Shown here one piece after another: positions 23,605-35,600 of a DNA stretch of 64,000 nucleotides (position 1 is its first letter; each line of letters starts with the position of its first letter). The translations under genes and the position numbers were made by a program. The DNA lies in contig NC_056752.1 in the NCBI RefSeq assembly GCF_018687715.1, positions 44,242,501 to 44,306,500 of the forward strand, in the 5' to 3' direction. Source of the DNA: Carya illinoinensis. Taxonomy: Eukaryota > Streptophyta > Magnoliopsida > Fagales > Juglandaceae. The notes under the pieces were generated by a model that ran no database searches, was not told the DNA's origin, and saw only the letters and a program-made list of their open reading frames with translations.

Positions 23605-24389
23605 TCATTGCTGAGCACATTGGACTCTCTGTGAGCCACCGGGCACATCCTCATCCTCATCTTATGCCTCTTGGGCATTTGCTTGCTTGTGTCTCATTTC
23701 TTCCTCTATGTTCACATCATGCAGTGTAGTCTCTTCGCATTCATCCAGCTCAATGTCTGTTAGCTGCACCGAACTCCTTGGAGGCAGCACTGTCTCCAGT
23801 GTGTTGCACTGCTTTGGGCTGAGGGTGTTTGGAAATTCGACTGCAAAGTGAACGTACAATTTCCCTTTCATGAATGACCTCAGGTACATTGGAGTACAAT
23901 CATTTATACCCTTGTATTGGTCAGGCTTGACTACTTCTCCAGCTTCAGATTTGATGAGGAGCTGCCTACCATCCAAATGGGTGAATATGAATTAGAAGCC
24001 ATAGTGTGCTTCTAGTTGGTACAAGGTGTGCTCAACAAATATGATAGTTTCACCTTTATCCTTACACTTCAGCAAACATGCTACATTTGCTGAATCATAG
24101 AAGGACCAAGGTGCCTAATGGAGACTTTGATTCAAGAACCTTGACAACCAGAACAATTGTTTGAAGCACCTGACTTGGAGCCTTTACCCTTGCACTTGGA
24201 GCAGATTGCATTGCGAGAGAGGGACAGCTTCTTGGATGTTCCATTGTAGAGGTCCTCCAAAGAAACATTGAGGGGATGGACCACATCCTCTCCCCTCCTC
24301 TGCCTGTGGCCTCTGCTGCTTCCACCACCACCAAAAGGGTTGCCACCAAAGAACGACCGGAATATGTCAAACGCATCATCATGTCCGCT
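23605..24389 (-). pseudogene. Captured fragment of a type I DnaJ/HSP40 co-chaperone
   Basis: The minus strand matches plant DnaJ proteins of the ANJ1/J2-J3 type from the Gly/Phe-rich region to the C-terminus: DIFRSFFGG, GEDVVHPLNVSLEDLYNGTS, SRNAICSKCKGKGSKSGAS, then THLDGRQLLIKS, PGEV-like GEVVKPDQYKGIND, FMKGKLYVHF, LPPRSSVQLTDIELDECEET, NIEEEMRHKQ and the terminal QRVQCAQQ, where the prenyl-type cysteine motif CAQQ is kept. The J domain is missing, and an internal deletion with stops removes much of the zinc-finger and substrate-binding region. A TAA also precedes the last 17 codons. A 3' splice site (ctcag) at 24,390 marks the upstream edge. The piece cannot make a working co-chaperone. 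Confidence 0.88.
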
Positions 24390-25363
24390 CTGAGATATGA
24401 ATCAAAAATTAACTCATGAATTTCAAGGAACAAAGTGGACGAAGAACAAACGTTTTTAAATGATCAGATGAATAAAGCTAGCAGCATATCTCCTTTCAGT
24501 CACCCACTTTATGATCTCAACCAGCCATAAACAAGATATTGAAATGGGCATTCCCAACTAGATATAAAACAAACAATACTAGCCTCCTAGAGTTTGAATA
24601 AGAATATCAAAATAAACTCTACCAAAAAAACTCAGGAGAAAAGACTCATAACAGCCTTAAAAAAAATGATTTGATATGTAAATTTACAATATAATGAACA
24701 GAATAAAAAAATACATTTGTTGAATATAAACAAAAAGTGGAAAAACAGAAATTGCTACAATAGAACTCATTGTTCCATTGTATAACAGAATAAAAAAAAC
24801 CATAGAGAAGAAATCCTCATATTTGTGCAATAAAACTCATAATGTCATCAAATCTTGCTGACAACCAATACCATGGAGAAATACAATTGAAGTGTATTCT
24901 AACAGAAATAAAGACAAACACTACTGGGCAGAGTAAGCATCTCAGAGAAAACCAATTATCAATTTAATTTTTTACAAGTCAGTCATCTCAGCTAAAATAA
25001 GTGCTACAACCAACTCTAAAATGGTGAAAGGGGTCGGTGCAGTACAATTCCAAAAAGGTACACGTTGTTTACTATATTATTTTTTAAAATGCATAATAAA
25101 CACTTGACAGATACATCCAGGGGTTTTTACATTCAACCATAACAGCATACCTTAGGAATGCGTTTGATAGTAGGTTTGACTGGAACTGCTGCTAAATAAA
25201 CAACAAGAAGGAAGAAAGAGCCTCAGAAAGAGTCTCAAAGTGAGAAGCATATAAGAGAGTGTCTCGATCAAAAAAGCATAGAAGAGATTATTAACATAGG
25301 TCATACTAAAAGAAGTTGTGGAGAACACTAATAATCATACAATGGGAAAGTGACAAACGACTG

Positions 25364-26004
25364 CTGAATATTGTGTGTGATCTACTACTACGAACATTCA
25401 TATTAGTCTCACCAAAGTGCCTATTACGTGCGGAAAAAAAAAAACACGCATGTAACAAGTCGGACAAACTAAAATTAACATGTAAGAAGCCTGTGTACAA
25501 TAAGTTGTGCATTTAAGTCAAACCTTCTCCTGATTCTATGAGTTTCAACACTTTCTCGGCGTTGCTAACAATTTCCGCCCTTAGACCTGCAACAAATTTC
25601 CCACGCTAAAAGGCAAGAAAAATCAGTGATTCTATACATCTAAACGAACTATAATAAACTCTAAAACTGTCAATACCAACCTCCAAACTCTCATGTATTT
25701 GCAATTTCTAGTTCTCTACAGCTAAAAGATCATTAATTTCTGGGAAGTTCAAAATTTCCGTAAAGGAAACCCGAATCAAAAGCATGACAGTCAGATATCT
25801 GAATTTATTACGCACCAACAGAAATCCTATTAGATTTGAAAAGATCATTATAAATAAATACAACATCAGGAACATTCATGGACCTACTTACCATATGAAT
25901 TTCTGCAAATATATCTTTAACTGCCCAGCGAATAATCCCTGGATCAGTTTTATAGCCATTCATGGTGAAAGTCTTGCCACTGCTAGTTTGTCCATATGCA
26001 AATG
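25364..26004 (-). pseudogene. Captured exons of a CENP-E-like kinesin (kinesin-7) motor domain
   Basis: Three motor-domain exons are recognisable. 25,892-26,004 carries the P-loop AFAYGQTSSGKTFTMNG and PGIIRWAVKDIF, with an intact gtaagt donor. 25,524-25,605 carries GKFVAGLRAEIVSNAEKVLK and LIESGE. 25,364-about 25,431 carries NRHFGETNMNVRSSRSHTIF, the switch I region. The exons that should lie between the first two are missing, and the last lost its donor site. The order and strand are as in the source gene. This is a piece only, without the switch II DLAGSE motif or the coiled coil. Confidence 0.87.
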
Positions 26005-26466
26005 CTGTTCAGAAATAAAAGTGCTCCTTAATCAGCTTCAATGCTAATATCTAAATGACATGTCTAATTAAAAAAGAAAATCACTACATTCTTCTTTTCA
26101 CATTCCGCATTAAATAGACATAGAAGATATTCTGGTTAAGCCCCAATACTATTGTTGTGGTCACCTTGACCACTTGAAGAGTGGTCGTTAGAGAGTACTT
26201 ACCTCTTGGTTTTGAAGTATTCCAAGTTTGGCATGGCAAAGAAGCAGCGAAACCCTTGTATAAGTTTCCCAGCAATTTAGAAGCAAAATACATGCTAAAC
26301 AAATTCCTAAAAAAAGATGACATCGGGCCGAGCCTTGCGTCTTCTCCCCGGTGTTGACATAGTATGTTTTAAGCACATATATATATAGTAATATATATAT
26401 ATTGCCCAACTGTGATGGCGACTACCAAAAAACCACCCAAACATCCAAAAAACGTAGGACCCCCCC

Positions 26467-28480
26467 TTATGGGTCGAGGGTCTCATTACACTGAGTCTGT
26501 CGATATGACTCAATGAATGACGGATGATCCTTAAAAAAGGACTGAAGCATTCTGTCAATCGCAAATTGATGCTCCCTAAGAGCCTGCATCTCTGATCTCA
26601 TTTCTTCCAATTGGCTCTTATAGTCATTAGCATCTTTCTTATATTGTTCAGCATCTTTCTTGTATCTTCAATCTCAGATAGGTAGCATTGCATTTTAAGT
26701 TGGTCACGTTGTCGCAAGGACTCAGGGATGACTATCTCCCCGAGTCCTCGCACATATCCAGGTCAATGGCCAAGGACCTCCCTAAAGACAATCACAGCTG
26801 CCTCATCACAACGTTGCTTTGGTTCTAGGCCATCCAATCTACCTTGCATCTCCTTCTGCACAACGGTAAAACAATAATTATTAACAATCTCAGCATGTGC
26901 TATGTATGCAATATATTATTTTCAAAAAGAAACATAGAAGGACTGGGACTATTCCAATGTACTACTCACGTAAGCATCTTCCATAGCTTCTGTCACAAAC
27001 TTATTTGACTTCTTCGACCAGCGCGTCTCCTTATAGAAGTCAACCAAATTCTCATTCTCAGCGCGCTACATTTTTTAGCATTAAATATAAGATTTCAATT
27101 TTTCCCGTTTGAAAATTGTATTGGCAACCACATTTAATTTTAAGCTCAACATATGCTTAATGTACCACTACCCAACACTTAGTTAATCATATCACCCAAT
27201 CACAAAACACACCTTTAAGTTCACATGTAGAGGGCAATATTTATTAATACTTAGAGGATACTTAAAAGTTATTGGTATGAATCCTCATACCTTTTGCTTA
27301 AGTATTCGGACGAATGATTTACGTTCTGATGTGTGATTAATTGCCTGCTTTTTTCGATTTTCCCGATTTTGAGATGAAATTTTCTGCCATGCACATAAGT
27401 CATGTTAGCTTAGTTAAACAAACTATAATTTGCCACAACAACAATGGAACATGACTAAATGGAAGAATATCTGGTTTAATTTGAATACTTACATATATAC
27501 CTTAAAGGCATCACTGCCCCACCTGCCACACAACTTGACCCATACAAGGGGGTCCACTAAGCTTGTCCCATGAGCTAACGCTTCTTCATGGCTTCCAAAG
27601 GATTCGTAAATCTTGTGTAAGTCATGATGGAAGCTGTTGAAGCACTTACGAAGTGCCTTTGTCACCGTCAATCGGTGGTTTTCATGTTCCCAGTCGAGCA
27701 CGAAGTCAGACTACAAGTCATAGCAAACTAGTATTAATGTGACGGTTACCAACACATAAACCACTTCCAACTAATAATTTGAAATTAACCAACCCGATAA
27801 CTTACCCGAACGCAGTCAATTAGCTCCTCTTTCATGGCTTGTGGGACATCAGTCCATCGCGCATAACTCATGTCACAAAATTGTCTAACAATCCATGATA
27901 CTTGTGTTGTGAACATAGAAGCGTGTTCACAACACGGGACAGTCTCACCATCGTTAATCTTTAAAAGCACTTTACCATGCTTCCTCACTTTCTCAAGCTC
28001 GATGCATCTAGCAGGCCCACGAGATCTTTTTCTCTGTTGCTGCATTACTTCAGGCTCCGTGGGGGCGTCCGCAACTGTATATCAAAATATACACTAGATT
28101 AGTGTATGTAATCAAAAAATGTATCTTTACACTTACAAGCACATATGGAAGGGTCAACGCATTCATATTGAAAAATCACACACCAGTTTGTGGTATACAG
28201 ATTTCTTCCATTCTTGCGTCTTCTCTAGGAGGCGATTGTTCCCGCACTGCTTCGGGTTCTCGAATAGGCGCAGGTGTGGGAATTGGGTTGGTTGATGGTG
28301 GGGGACTTGGAGGTTGTGTCGAGTCATCCGAGGAGGATTGATTACACTCCTCAGGGCTATGATATGAGGCGATTTTTGCTCCCCGTGGTCGATTGTGGCG
28401 AGCCGAGTACGGTACATGGCGCCTAGCATGAATACCCCGGAGTCTCCCTCCACCTCTAGAACTAGGTCCCGCTCGGTCAC
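26467..28480 (-). pseudogene. CACTA second gene: En/Spm-type protein with Transposase_24 domain
   Basis: Exons in order, each with GT-AG borders: 28,184-about 28,480 (proline-rich, PPSPPPSTNPIPTP); 27,806-28,073 (basic RKRSRGPARC, then GETVPCCEHASMF); 27,501-27,710 (LHKIYESFGSHEEALAHG, LVDPLVWVKLCGRW); 27,291-27,383 (SSQNRENRKKQAINHTSERK); 26,970-27,065 (NLVDFYKETRWSKKSNKFV); 26,467-26,855 (a likely coiled coil). This layout matches the plant Ptta/En/Spm transposase family (PF03004), whose products bind subterminal repeats. The last exon has TGA at 26,763-26,765 and a frameshift after LSEIED, so the C-terminal part is lost. The gene lies downstream of the TNP2 relic on the same strand. Confidence 0.82.
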
Positions 28481-28585
28481 CTGCGTGTGTATGAGTTAAT
28501 ATCATTGTGTTTAAATGTCAGGTCCATTCCACAAAATGGATAAAAGTCCCAGAAAACAATAGAAATGAATTGATCAGTTATCTAT

Positions 28586-28635
28586 CGTTTTCGATTACTT
28601 CATGGGTAGCCTAACCCATGAAGTAATCGAAAACG
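28586..28635. terminator. Perfect 22-bp hairpin between the two transposase genes
   Basis: The arms 28,586-28,607 and 28,614-28,635 are perfect reverse complements (starting cgttttcgattacttcatgg) around a 6-base loop agccta. It lies in the 0.5-kb gap between the TNP2 relic and the Transposase_24 gene. A terminator or processing role is only a possibility; there is no T run beside it. It could also be an insertion scar or small-RNA source. Confidence 0.4.
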
Positions 28636-29037
28636 TGTATTTGAGTGACAATAACTTAACAATCTGCCTTATATACCTTGATAATTGATAGTGCTCCTCA
28701 TGCCTCCAACTTGAAGATGAGATTGCATGATAACCCAAAAGAATATGTGAAAGCAAATCCAACCCAAACTTTGTCCACTTCAGCCTGAATGCAACGTAAT
28801 AATGTTTTCCCCTCACCTGAGCAAGAATAATATGATACACATTAGAAGTCAAAAAAATTCAGAAGAAATAAATATGTGATAACATAAATGTTAAGAACTA
28901 CATATTAGTTCAATCCTAGTATTCAAAAATTATACTTCAGATGGTTTTAATAAATCAATCAAAAAATGAATGTCATACTTAATGGTTTTAATCTGCTGTG
29001 GTCACCTTCCGATCATATTTTTGTTTCTGGCTTGTAA

Positions 29038-32000
29038 TTATAAATCTGAAGCATACTTTTCGTCTGTGGATAGATCATTCTCATCTAAATATTCCCTCTC
29101 ACTATACGCATCTCCAGAACCAGAAGGAATCATGTCATCATTAATAAACCCAGATTCTTCTATAACTTGACCATCCACATGCATGACTTCTCGTGCATCA
29201 ATATGACTAGGTGGTATATCAATCCTATCCAGTGGAGTTGACACTGGATCTGCATTATCGCATTGAACTGGTTCATAATAATATGATGACTCACTTTCTT
29301 GATCGGCTTCATTAGTACTTGGAAAACCCACATTAATATCTTCCTGAGTGCTCGACACGGACGGAATGTTGAATACATTCCTATTTGTATAGTTCTGCAC
29401 AACACCCCAATTCCCTTTCGACCTTAAATCTCTTATGTAGAAACATTGATCAGCCTGACTCGCCAACACGAATGGTTCGTCCTTATACCAAGTCCTGTTC
29501 ATGCTGACACTAATCATATGGTCATCCACCCGCACTCCTCGTTTTTTATCACCAACGTCAAACCAAGCACATTCAAATAGGTACACCCGACGCCACTCCA
29601 TGTAGCGTAACTCGATGAGATTTTTAAGACAACCATAAAAGTCTGCGTTATTTGTGGCATCATCCCCAGTTACCAACACTCCAGAATTTTGTGTACGTCG
29701 GCGCGTTTCACGATGCTTCGTATGAAACCTTTTTTCATTTATTATGCAAGCATCATATGATGCAACCAACCGGTCAGGCCCGCAAGCCAATGCATACAGA
29801 TTAGCAGATGCATCAAGCGGATTCTAGGTACGATGTTCCTGGATCTATAAGAAAAAAAGAATTGAAATTTTACAATGTATATTTTCATCATTCCAAAACA
29901 TGTCAAAAAATCTATAATATTTGACATGTGATAAGGATGGAGAAGAACTTATAAGTTGCTTGACCCAAGTTGGAAAGTCAATTTGATGCGTGTGATCGAT
30001 GGAACTTGGGTGTTGCACCTTACATTTCTCGTAGTGTTCCCTACATTTGGAGTACGGAATCGCAAACCAACAATGGCAAGACGTTATTTTTGCATATATA
30101 AAAACTGGTTAAAATTGAATGTAAGTAGAATTTGTAGTAAACTCATCGATGCTTACTGTATATAGGGTGCAATCTCCGAACAATTGTTGAGCACATACCA
30201 GATGGCTGCCTTAAAGAGTTTATCTTCTAATTGCACATTGGAAGCTATATCCAAGGGATGAACTTTCTGGTTAAAAATTCTAAATCCATCTATAGTTTTC
30301 TCTTCATCAGCATCAATATTGCGGTCCGCTCGATTGAACTTCATCTGTACATCTTGGAGGTATATGGAGCAAAATGTCAGGCATTCAGTGTGAATGTAGG
30401 CCTCGGCTATTGAACCCTCTGGTCGGGTTTTATTCTTAACATACCGCTTGAATTTACCAAGATATCTCTCAAATGGGTACATCCACCTATATTGTACTGG
30501 TCCCCCAAGTATGGCCTCACGAGGCAAATGAACAACTACGTGGACCATGATATCAAAAAAGGAGGGAGGGAATATCATCTCCAGTTTGCAAAGAATTGTG
30601 ACAATATCTGTTTAGAGCTGGGATAGGCGATTCACATCCAGTGTTCGAGCACACAACTCTTTGAAGAAAGTGCTAAGTTCAGTCAAAGCCAAGGCAATGT
30701 CACTTCTTAAAAAATCCCCAGCAACGATTGGGAGTAGTCTTTGAAGGAAAACATGACAGTCGTGGCTTTTCAACCCAGTGATTTTGCAATCGCGTAGAGA
30801 AACACAGTTTGAGATATTGGAAGAGAACCCGTCTGGAAATTTTAGTTCGGCCAGCCACTCACAAAATTTATTTCTTTCGAAGGTGTAATGTGTACAGTGC
30901 ATTTGGCATTGTTACACGATCACCTTCATGCCTCAAATGTAACTCTTTTTTATAGCCCAATATCTCCAGGTTACGCCTTGAATTGATATTATCCTTAGTT
31001 TTTCCTGAACAGTTCATTAAAGTGAATAAGATGTTTTCGACAATATTCTTCTCAATATGCATAACATCTAAATTATGCTGAAGTCAAAGTGTTGACCAAT
31101 AAGGTAACGTGAAGAATATGCTGCACTTTATCCAATTCAGCTCTTCAGCAATACGTTTTCTCTTCCTACGAGATTTGCCAAACATCACATCCCCAATCAT
31201 TTGCAATTGAGTTAATATATCGTATCCTCCTATATCTCTTGGTGGCATGCAATGATCTTCTTTACCACATGTGACCCGGCTGTAAGAAATGTTGTGTCCC
31301 ATATAACAATGTTTTCGGCCATATTTCAACCAATTGGAGTCTGTGTTGGCATTACAAGTCGGACAAGCTAATTTTTCCTTTATTGACCAGCCAGAGAGAT
31401 TCCTGCAGGCAAGAAAGTCATTGATTGTCCACAATAATGCAGCATGCAACCTAAATGTCTCCTTAGTTGAGGCATCATAGGTAGGTATCCCATATTTCCA
31501 AAATTCAAGTAATTCATTGATCAACGGCTGCAAGTAAATATCGATCTCATTCCCCGGTGACCTTGGGCCTAGAATAATCAAAGATGTTATAAAGAATTAG
31601 TCTTTCATGCATGACCACAGCGGCAAGTTATACGGGATAAGGATCACAGGCCAAATGCTATGAGGTTTAGCCAAGTTGTTGAATGGAGTGAAGTCGTCAC
31701 TTGCTAGTCCGAGCCTAACATTGCGAGGATCCGCAGCGAACCAACTATGATGTTCATCAAATTTCTGTCAACACTCAGAGTCAGCTGGATGTCTCATACT
31801 GGTATCTTCTATCGACCGTTGGTCTTTATGCCATCTCATTTCACCTGCTATCTTTGCAGACATAAAGAGATGCTGCAATCTCGATTTCAACGAAAAATAG
31901 CGCAACACTTTTTGAGGTATAACGCGTGATCTATGCGTATTTGGAATCCACCTCGAAGCCTTACATACAGGGCATTCATTAAGAGCGGCATTTTCCTTCC

Positions 32001-32667
32001 AAAATAAAATGCAGTCGTTGGGGCATGCATGGATTTTTTTGTAATTGAATCCCAACCCGCGCTCCAAAGACTTTGACTCCTCATATGATAATGGCAAAAG
32101 CGCATCAGGAAAGGAAGACCATGACAAATGACTTAATTGACCATCCACCGATTGATTTGATATGTAATAACTTGACAATGAATGACAACTTTGTAAATTT
32201 AGTACACCCGTCAAAAAGAGGACATCGGGCATCCTCCAGTAGCTGGTTAAACGTAGTTGATGGTGAGCCTTCTGCTATTGGTGGCCTATTTGGCGCAGTA
32301 GTGTTGTCTTCGAGCACATCAACAAGGGTGCTTGACCGGATGTCATCCAACATATGCTGCATGTCATCGATATAATCATCTTCTGGTAAAAACTCGTCAC
32401 CAACATCATCGTCACTGACGTTCAATATTGCCTCCTCCTCCCCATGAAATATCCACTGTGTGTAATTTGGATTGATCCCTTTGATAAACAAATGGGATTC
32501 CACCTCATTTGTTAGTAGCCACAGATTGTTAAGGCATGTACAACATGGACAACGAATGCGATCCCGTCTAGAAGCATGCCTTCGTGCTTGTGTGAGGAAA
32601 TTTTTAGCCCTTTCGGCATATACAGGCGATAAAAGTCTATCGGCCTCATTCATCCAACTTTGTCCAT
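29038..32667 (-). pseudogene. CACTA TNP2-type transposase (disabled)
   Basis: Domains appear in the usual order: transposase-associated domain (RIRCPCCTCLN, GINPNYTQWIFHGE), Transposase_21 (LSYEESKSLERGLG, KIHACPNDCILFWK, CPVCKASRW, DPRNVRLGLASDDF, EIDIYLQPLINELLEFW, WTINDFLACRNLSGWS, CPTCNA, HNLDVMHIEKNI), DUF4218 (LKSHDCHVFLQRLLP, FPPSFFDIMVHVVVHLPREA, RWMYPFERYLG) and DUF4216 (NADFYGCLKNLIEL, YLFECAWFDV). Stops occur at 31,768, 31,597, 31,084 and 30,612 (lowest coordinate of each codon) and near 29,824. Frameshifts occur near 32,115 and 30,880, and one base is missing just after the original ATG at 32,665-32,667. The protein would cut the CACTA ends, but this copy is dead. Confidence 0.9.
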
Positions 32668-32699
32668 CTAAAAAAAATAAAGAAGGGAAAAAGAGTTAA

Positions 32700-35600
32700 A
32701 TCAACAGAGACCGTTTTGGCACAGTAGTTGATGAAGTCACATTTTGCTATTAGCACGGGAAAAAAGGGGGAATACTAATATATGGTCGATGGATAGTATG
32801 GCGGGGGCAAAATGAAGTATGAACAGTAATGTTTCATGCAAAAGTCGAAGAATCGTCTCATGCCAGTTGTTGATATAAAGTGTATAATTCATCCTTATCA
32901 TTCCTCTGCAAGTGTATCATATTTGATTTCATGTCATATGAGAAAGGTGGGCATGTTACGCTATTAGCATGAGTCTACTATGAGTTGAAGGACTGAGTGA
33001 TGTTGCACAGTTGTAAGTTAGGAATCGAGTATTGGAGAAGCCTAAAACCTGATGGTACTCCAATATTGATTGAGTGAACATGCAGAATCGTTATCAATTA
33101 GACACGTCAACTACCCATATACCGTTAGTTGTGCCTAGAGGAAGAATGTTTAAATTGAAGAGCATTTATTTTCAGGGCAAACTAACTATCGCTAGACCTT
33201 TCTGGTCATGTATGGTTGAAGGATAATTGGTTGTATGGACATATATGTACTAGATGAAGATCATGATGCAAATGGGCAGATATTAATATAATTTGCATCT
33301 TGTTTATGACATTAAGTGAGTTGCTCATTTTTGGGAATTTTTCCCGGATAAGTCGTCATCTACATTAAGGTGATGACAAACGTGGAAATGATGCTAGCTC
33401 CGTCGTCTCTAGTTGTCTATATAGGAAATGACACGAAATGGATAAAAACCCCTATATAGTATATTTGTTGCTGGTCTATACATCTATTGTATTGGCCAAC
33501 CCAATCATGTCTACACACTATAATTAGTAATAGATAACTAGTATTAAAGCATTCACACATGACAAATTAGATCGGGCCATTCATTAAGTTAATTCACCTT
33601 GAGCCATTACTGGGAAAAAATACAAAAAACATGTGATAGTATTAACTAAATGTAGCGTAACAACATGTCAGCCACCCTGACTCTCATATAGACATGGGAA
33701 AAAATCAAGAGCAAGAAGTAGTCATGTGAAACTATCAAAGTGAAAGAAAAGCTATACCTCAATTAAATCATACATTGAGGTATAGTCAAAATAGGGTTTG
33801 AATTACTCGAAGATCAGACAACATAGATATCCAATTAAAGGTCTACAATTCATGCCAAAAATATATTTATTAAACAAAGACATAAAGCTGAACCATTAAC
33901 AACAAGAGATTTCTTGAAACGAAGTAAAAACATCATATTGAATACAATGAATGCAGTAGTTACCTTCAATACCCAACTAAGAAAAGTTCGGATGTGCCCT
34001 GCCTGAAATGACGCCCTAAAACAATTCGCTCAACCTTAGTCAACACAGATTTAACTCAATGCCACTCGATGTCCATCCTATTACTCTACACTGGAAAATC
34101 CAAGTGATTTTCAGTTTCAAATCAAAAGTAGCATATAACACTAACAAGCCACGGGGGAAAAAATGTATGAAAAAATAAATAGGAGTAGTGGTTTTAAGCA
34201 CACCATTAACTACAGAAACCATCAAGGCTACATTTTAATACAAAGCACATTTGAAGGGTAAAATCAACTACAAAGAACAACTTTAACCCATTTAACTTCT
34301 CTCCATACATTTGAGCACACAGCCAAACCTTTAAAACTCCTAAGTACCGCAAAACTGCGCATGTAAATGAATCCATGAACATGACTAATAGCATGCATGC
34401 TATTGAATAAAGGCCATTGAGTTTTATACATTTCAGATAAATGATGAACGTGCGTTCAGACCTCACAAATGATAGCAACCCACTCTTGAAAGGGAAGTGA
34501 ACAAGTTAGTGTCAGCATCATTTGAATATATTTGTGGGGAGGTTGGTGATCTACTATTTGAAGTGGAGCAAATGGGGTGAGTTTGTGGAAATTTATTACA
34601 AAAGGTCCTGGTTTTTTCTCTACTATATTTAGATTGAAGGTGGGAGATGGAAAGAGAATCCCCCTTTTGGCAGGATTTGTGGTGTGGGGATGCTGCGTGC
34701 AAGTTGGAATTTCCTCATACTATAATTTATGATGTAATTGGGCAAAAGCTAATGTAAATATGTATACGTCTGCATTCTGAACCTGTTGTAGTTTTCTGGG
34801 TTGCTATCTATATTTGTTTCAAAAAGAAAATGTAGGTTAATAAAAGTATACTCCTATGTACTTGGGCTAATGCCTATTAAGCATTATAAAATGAGTACTT
34901 ATCAACCATTAAAAAAAAAAAAACTTGTAGCCAGTAAATGTAAAGAACACTTAACATTTTCAAGTACTCAGAGAGTGCGCATGGAAAACACATAGCATCT
35001 ACCCACTCTTTATTATAAAATGTGTAGTTATCCTTTTCAAATGGTAAACGATTACATTATGATATTTTCTAGGTATAAGTGCGTACTTCTCTGTGCGTTG
35101 GGTTGCTCACATATGCTAAATGGTTTTATTCTTAGGTGGTTTCCTTGTTCTATAGTCAGCTGCCTTCTCATATTGATTAAGGAAGTACATAAAGGTATGT
35201 GTGCAGGCCAAAGTAGTTTTTTGGGGTGTTCAATATATTTATCTGCAAAGATAAATTCAACCCAATAGTTGTATGTTGAAATATGATACATACACATTCC
35301 AGTTTCGGGCCACATAGCGAGCATTAGACCCTTTGCCCTTTAACGTTCCTACTTCAACTTGATGTTTTTAGGATAATGCTTGCTAGACATGAATATATCT
35401 TGTGCCAATACATACTTTGAACAAGGTCCTGGAATTTATCGACTATTTTCTAGGCGATATGATTTTCTGCTTTAGTGATTAACGGAGCATGGGTAGCAAA
35501 ATGAGTTTCTAATGTTTCACCCAAACATAAGGAATGTAAAGAGAGGTTTTCTTTTTTATACTTCCAATCAATCCATGTGGCTTCGACTAAACATTTGCTT

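Noticed and set aside
24095..24433. 112-codon frame over the DnaJ fragment
   Set aside because: It is a shifted frame; the DnaJ motifs lie in another frame of the same strand.
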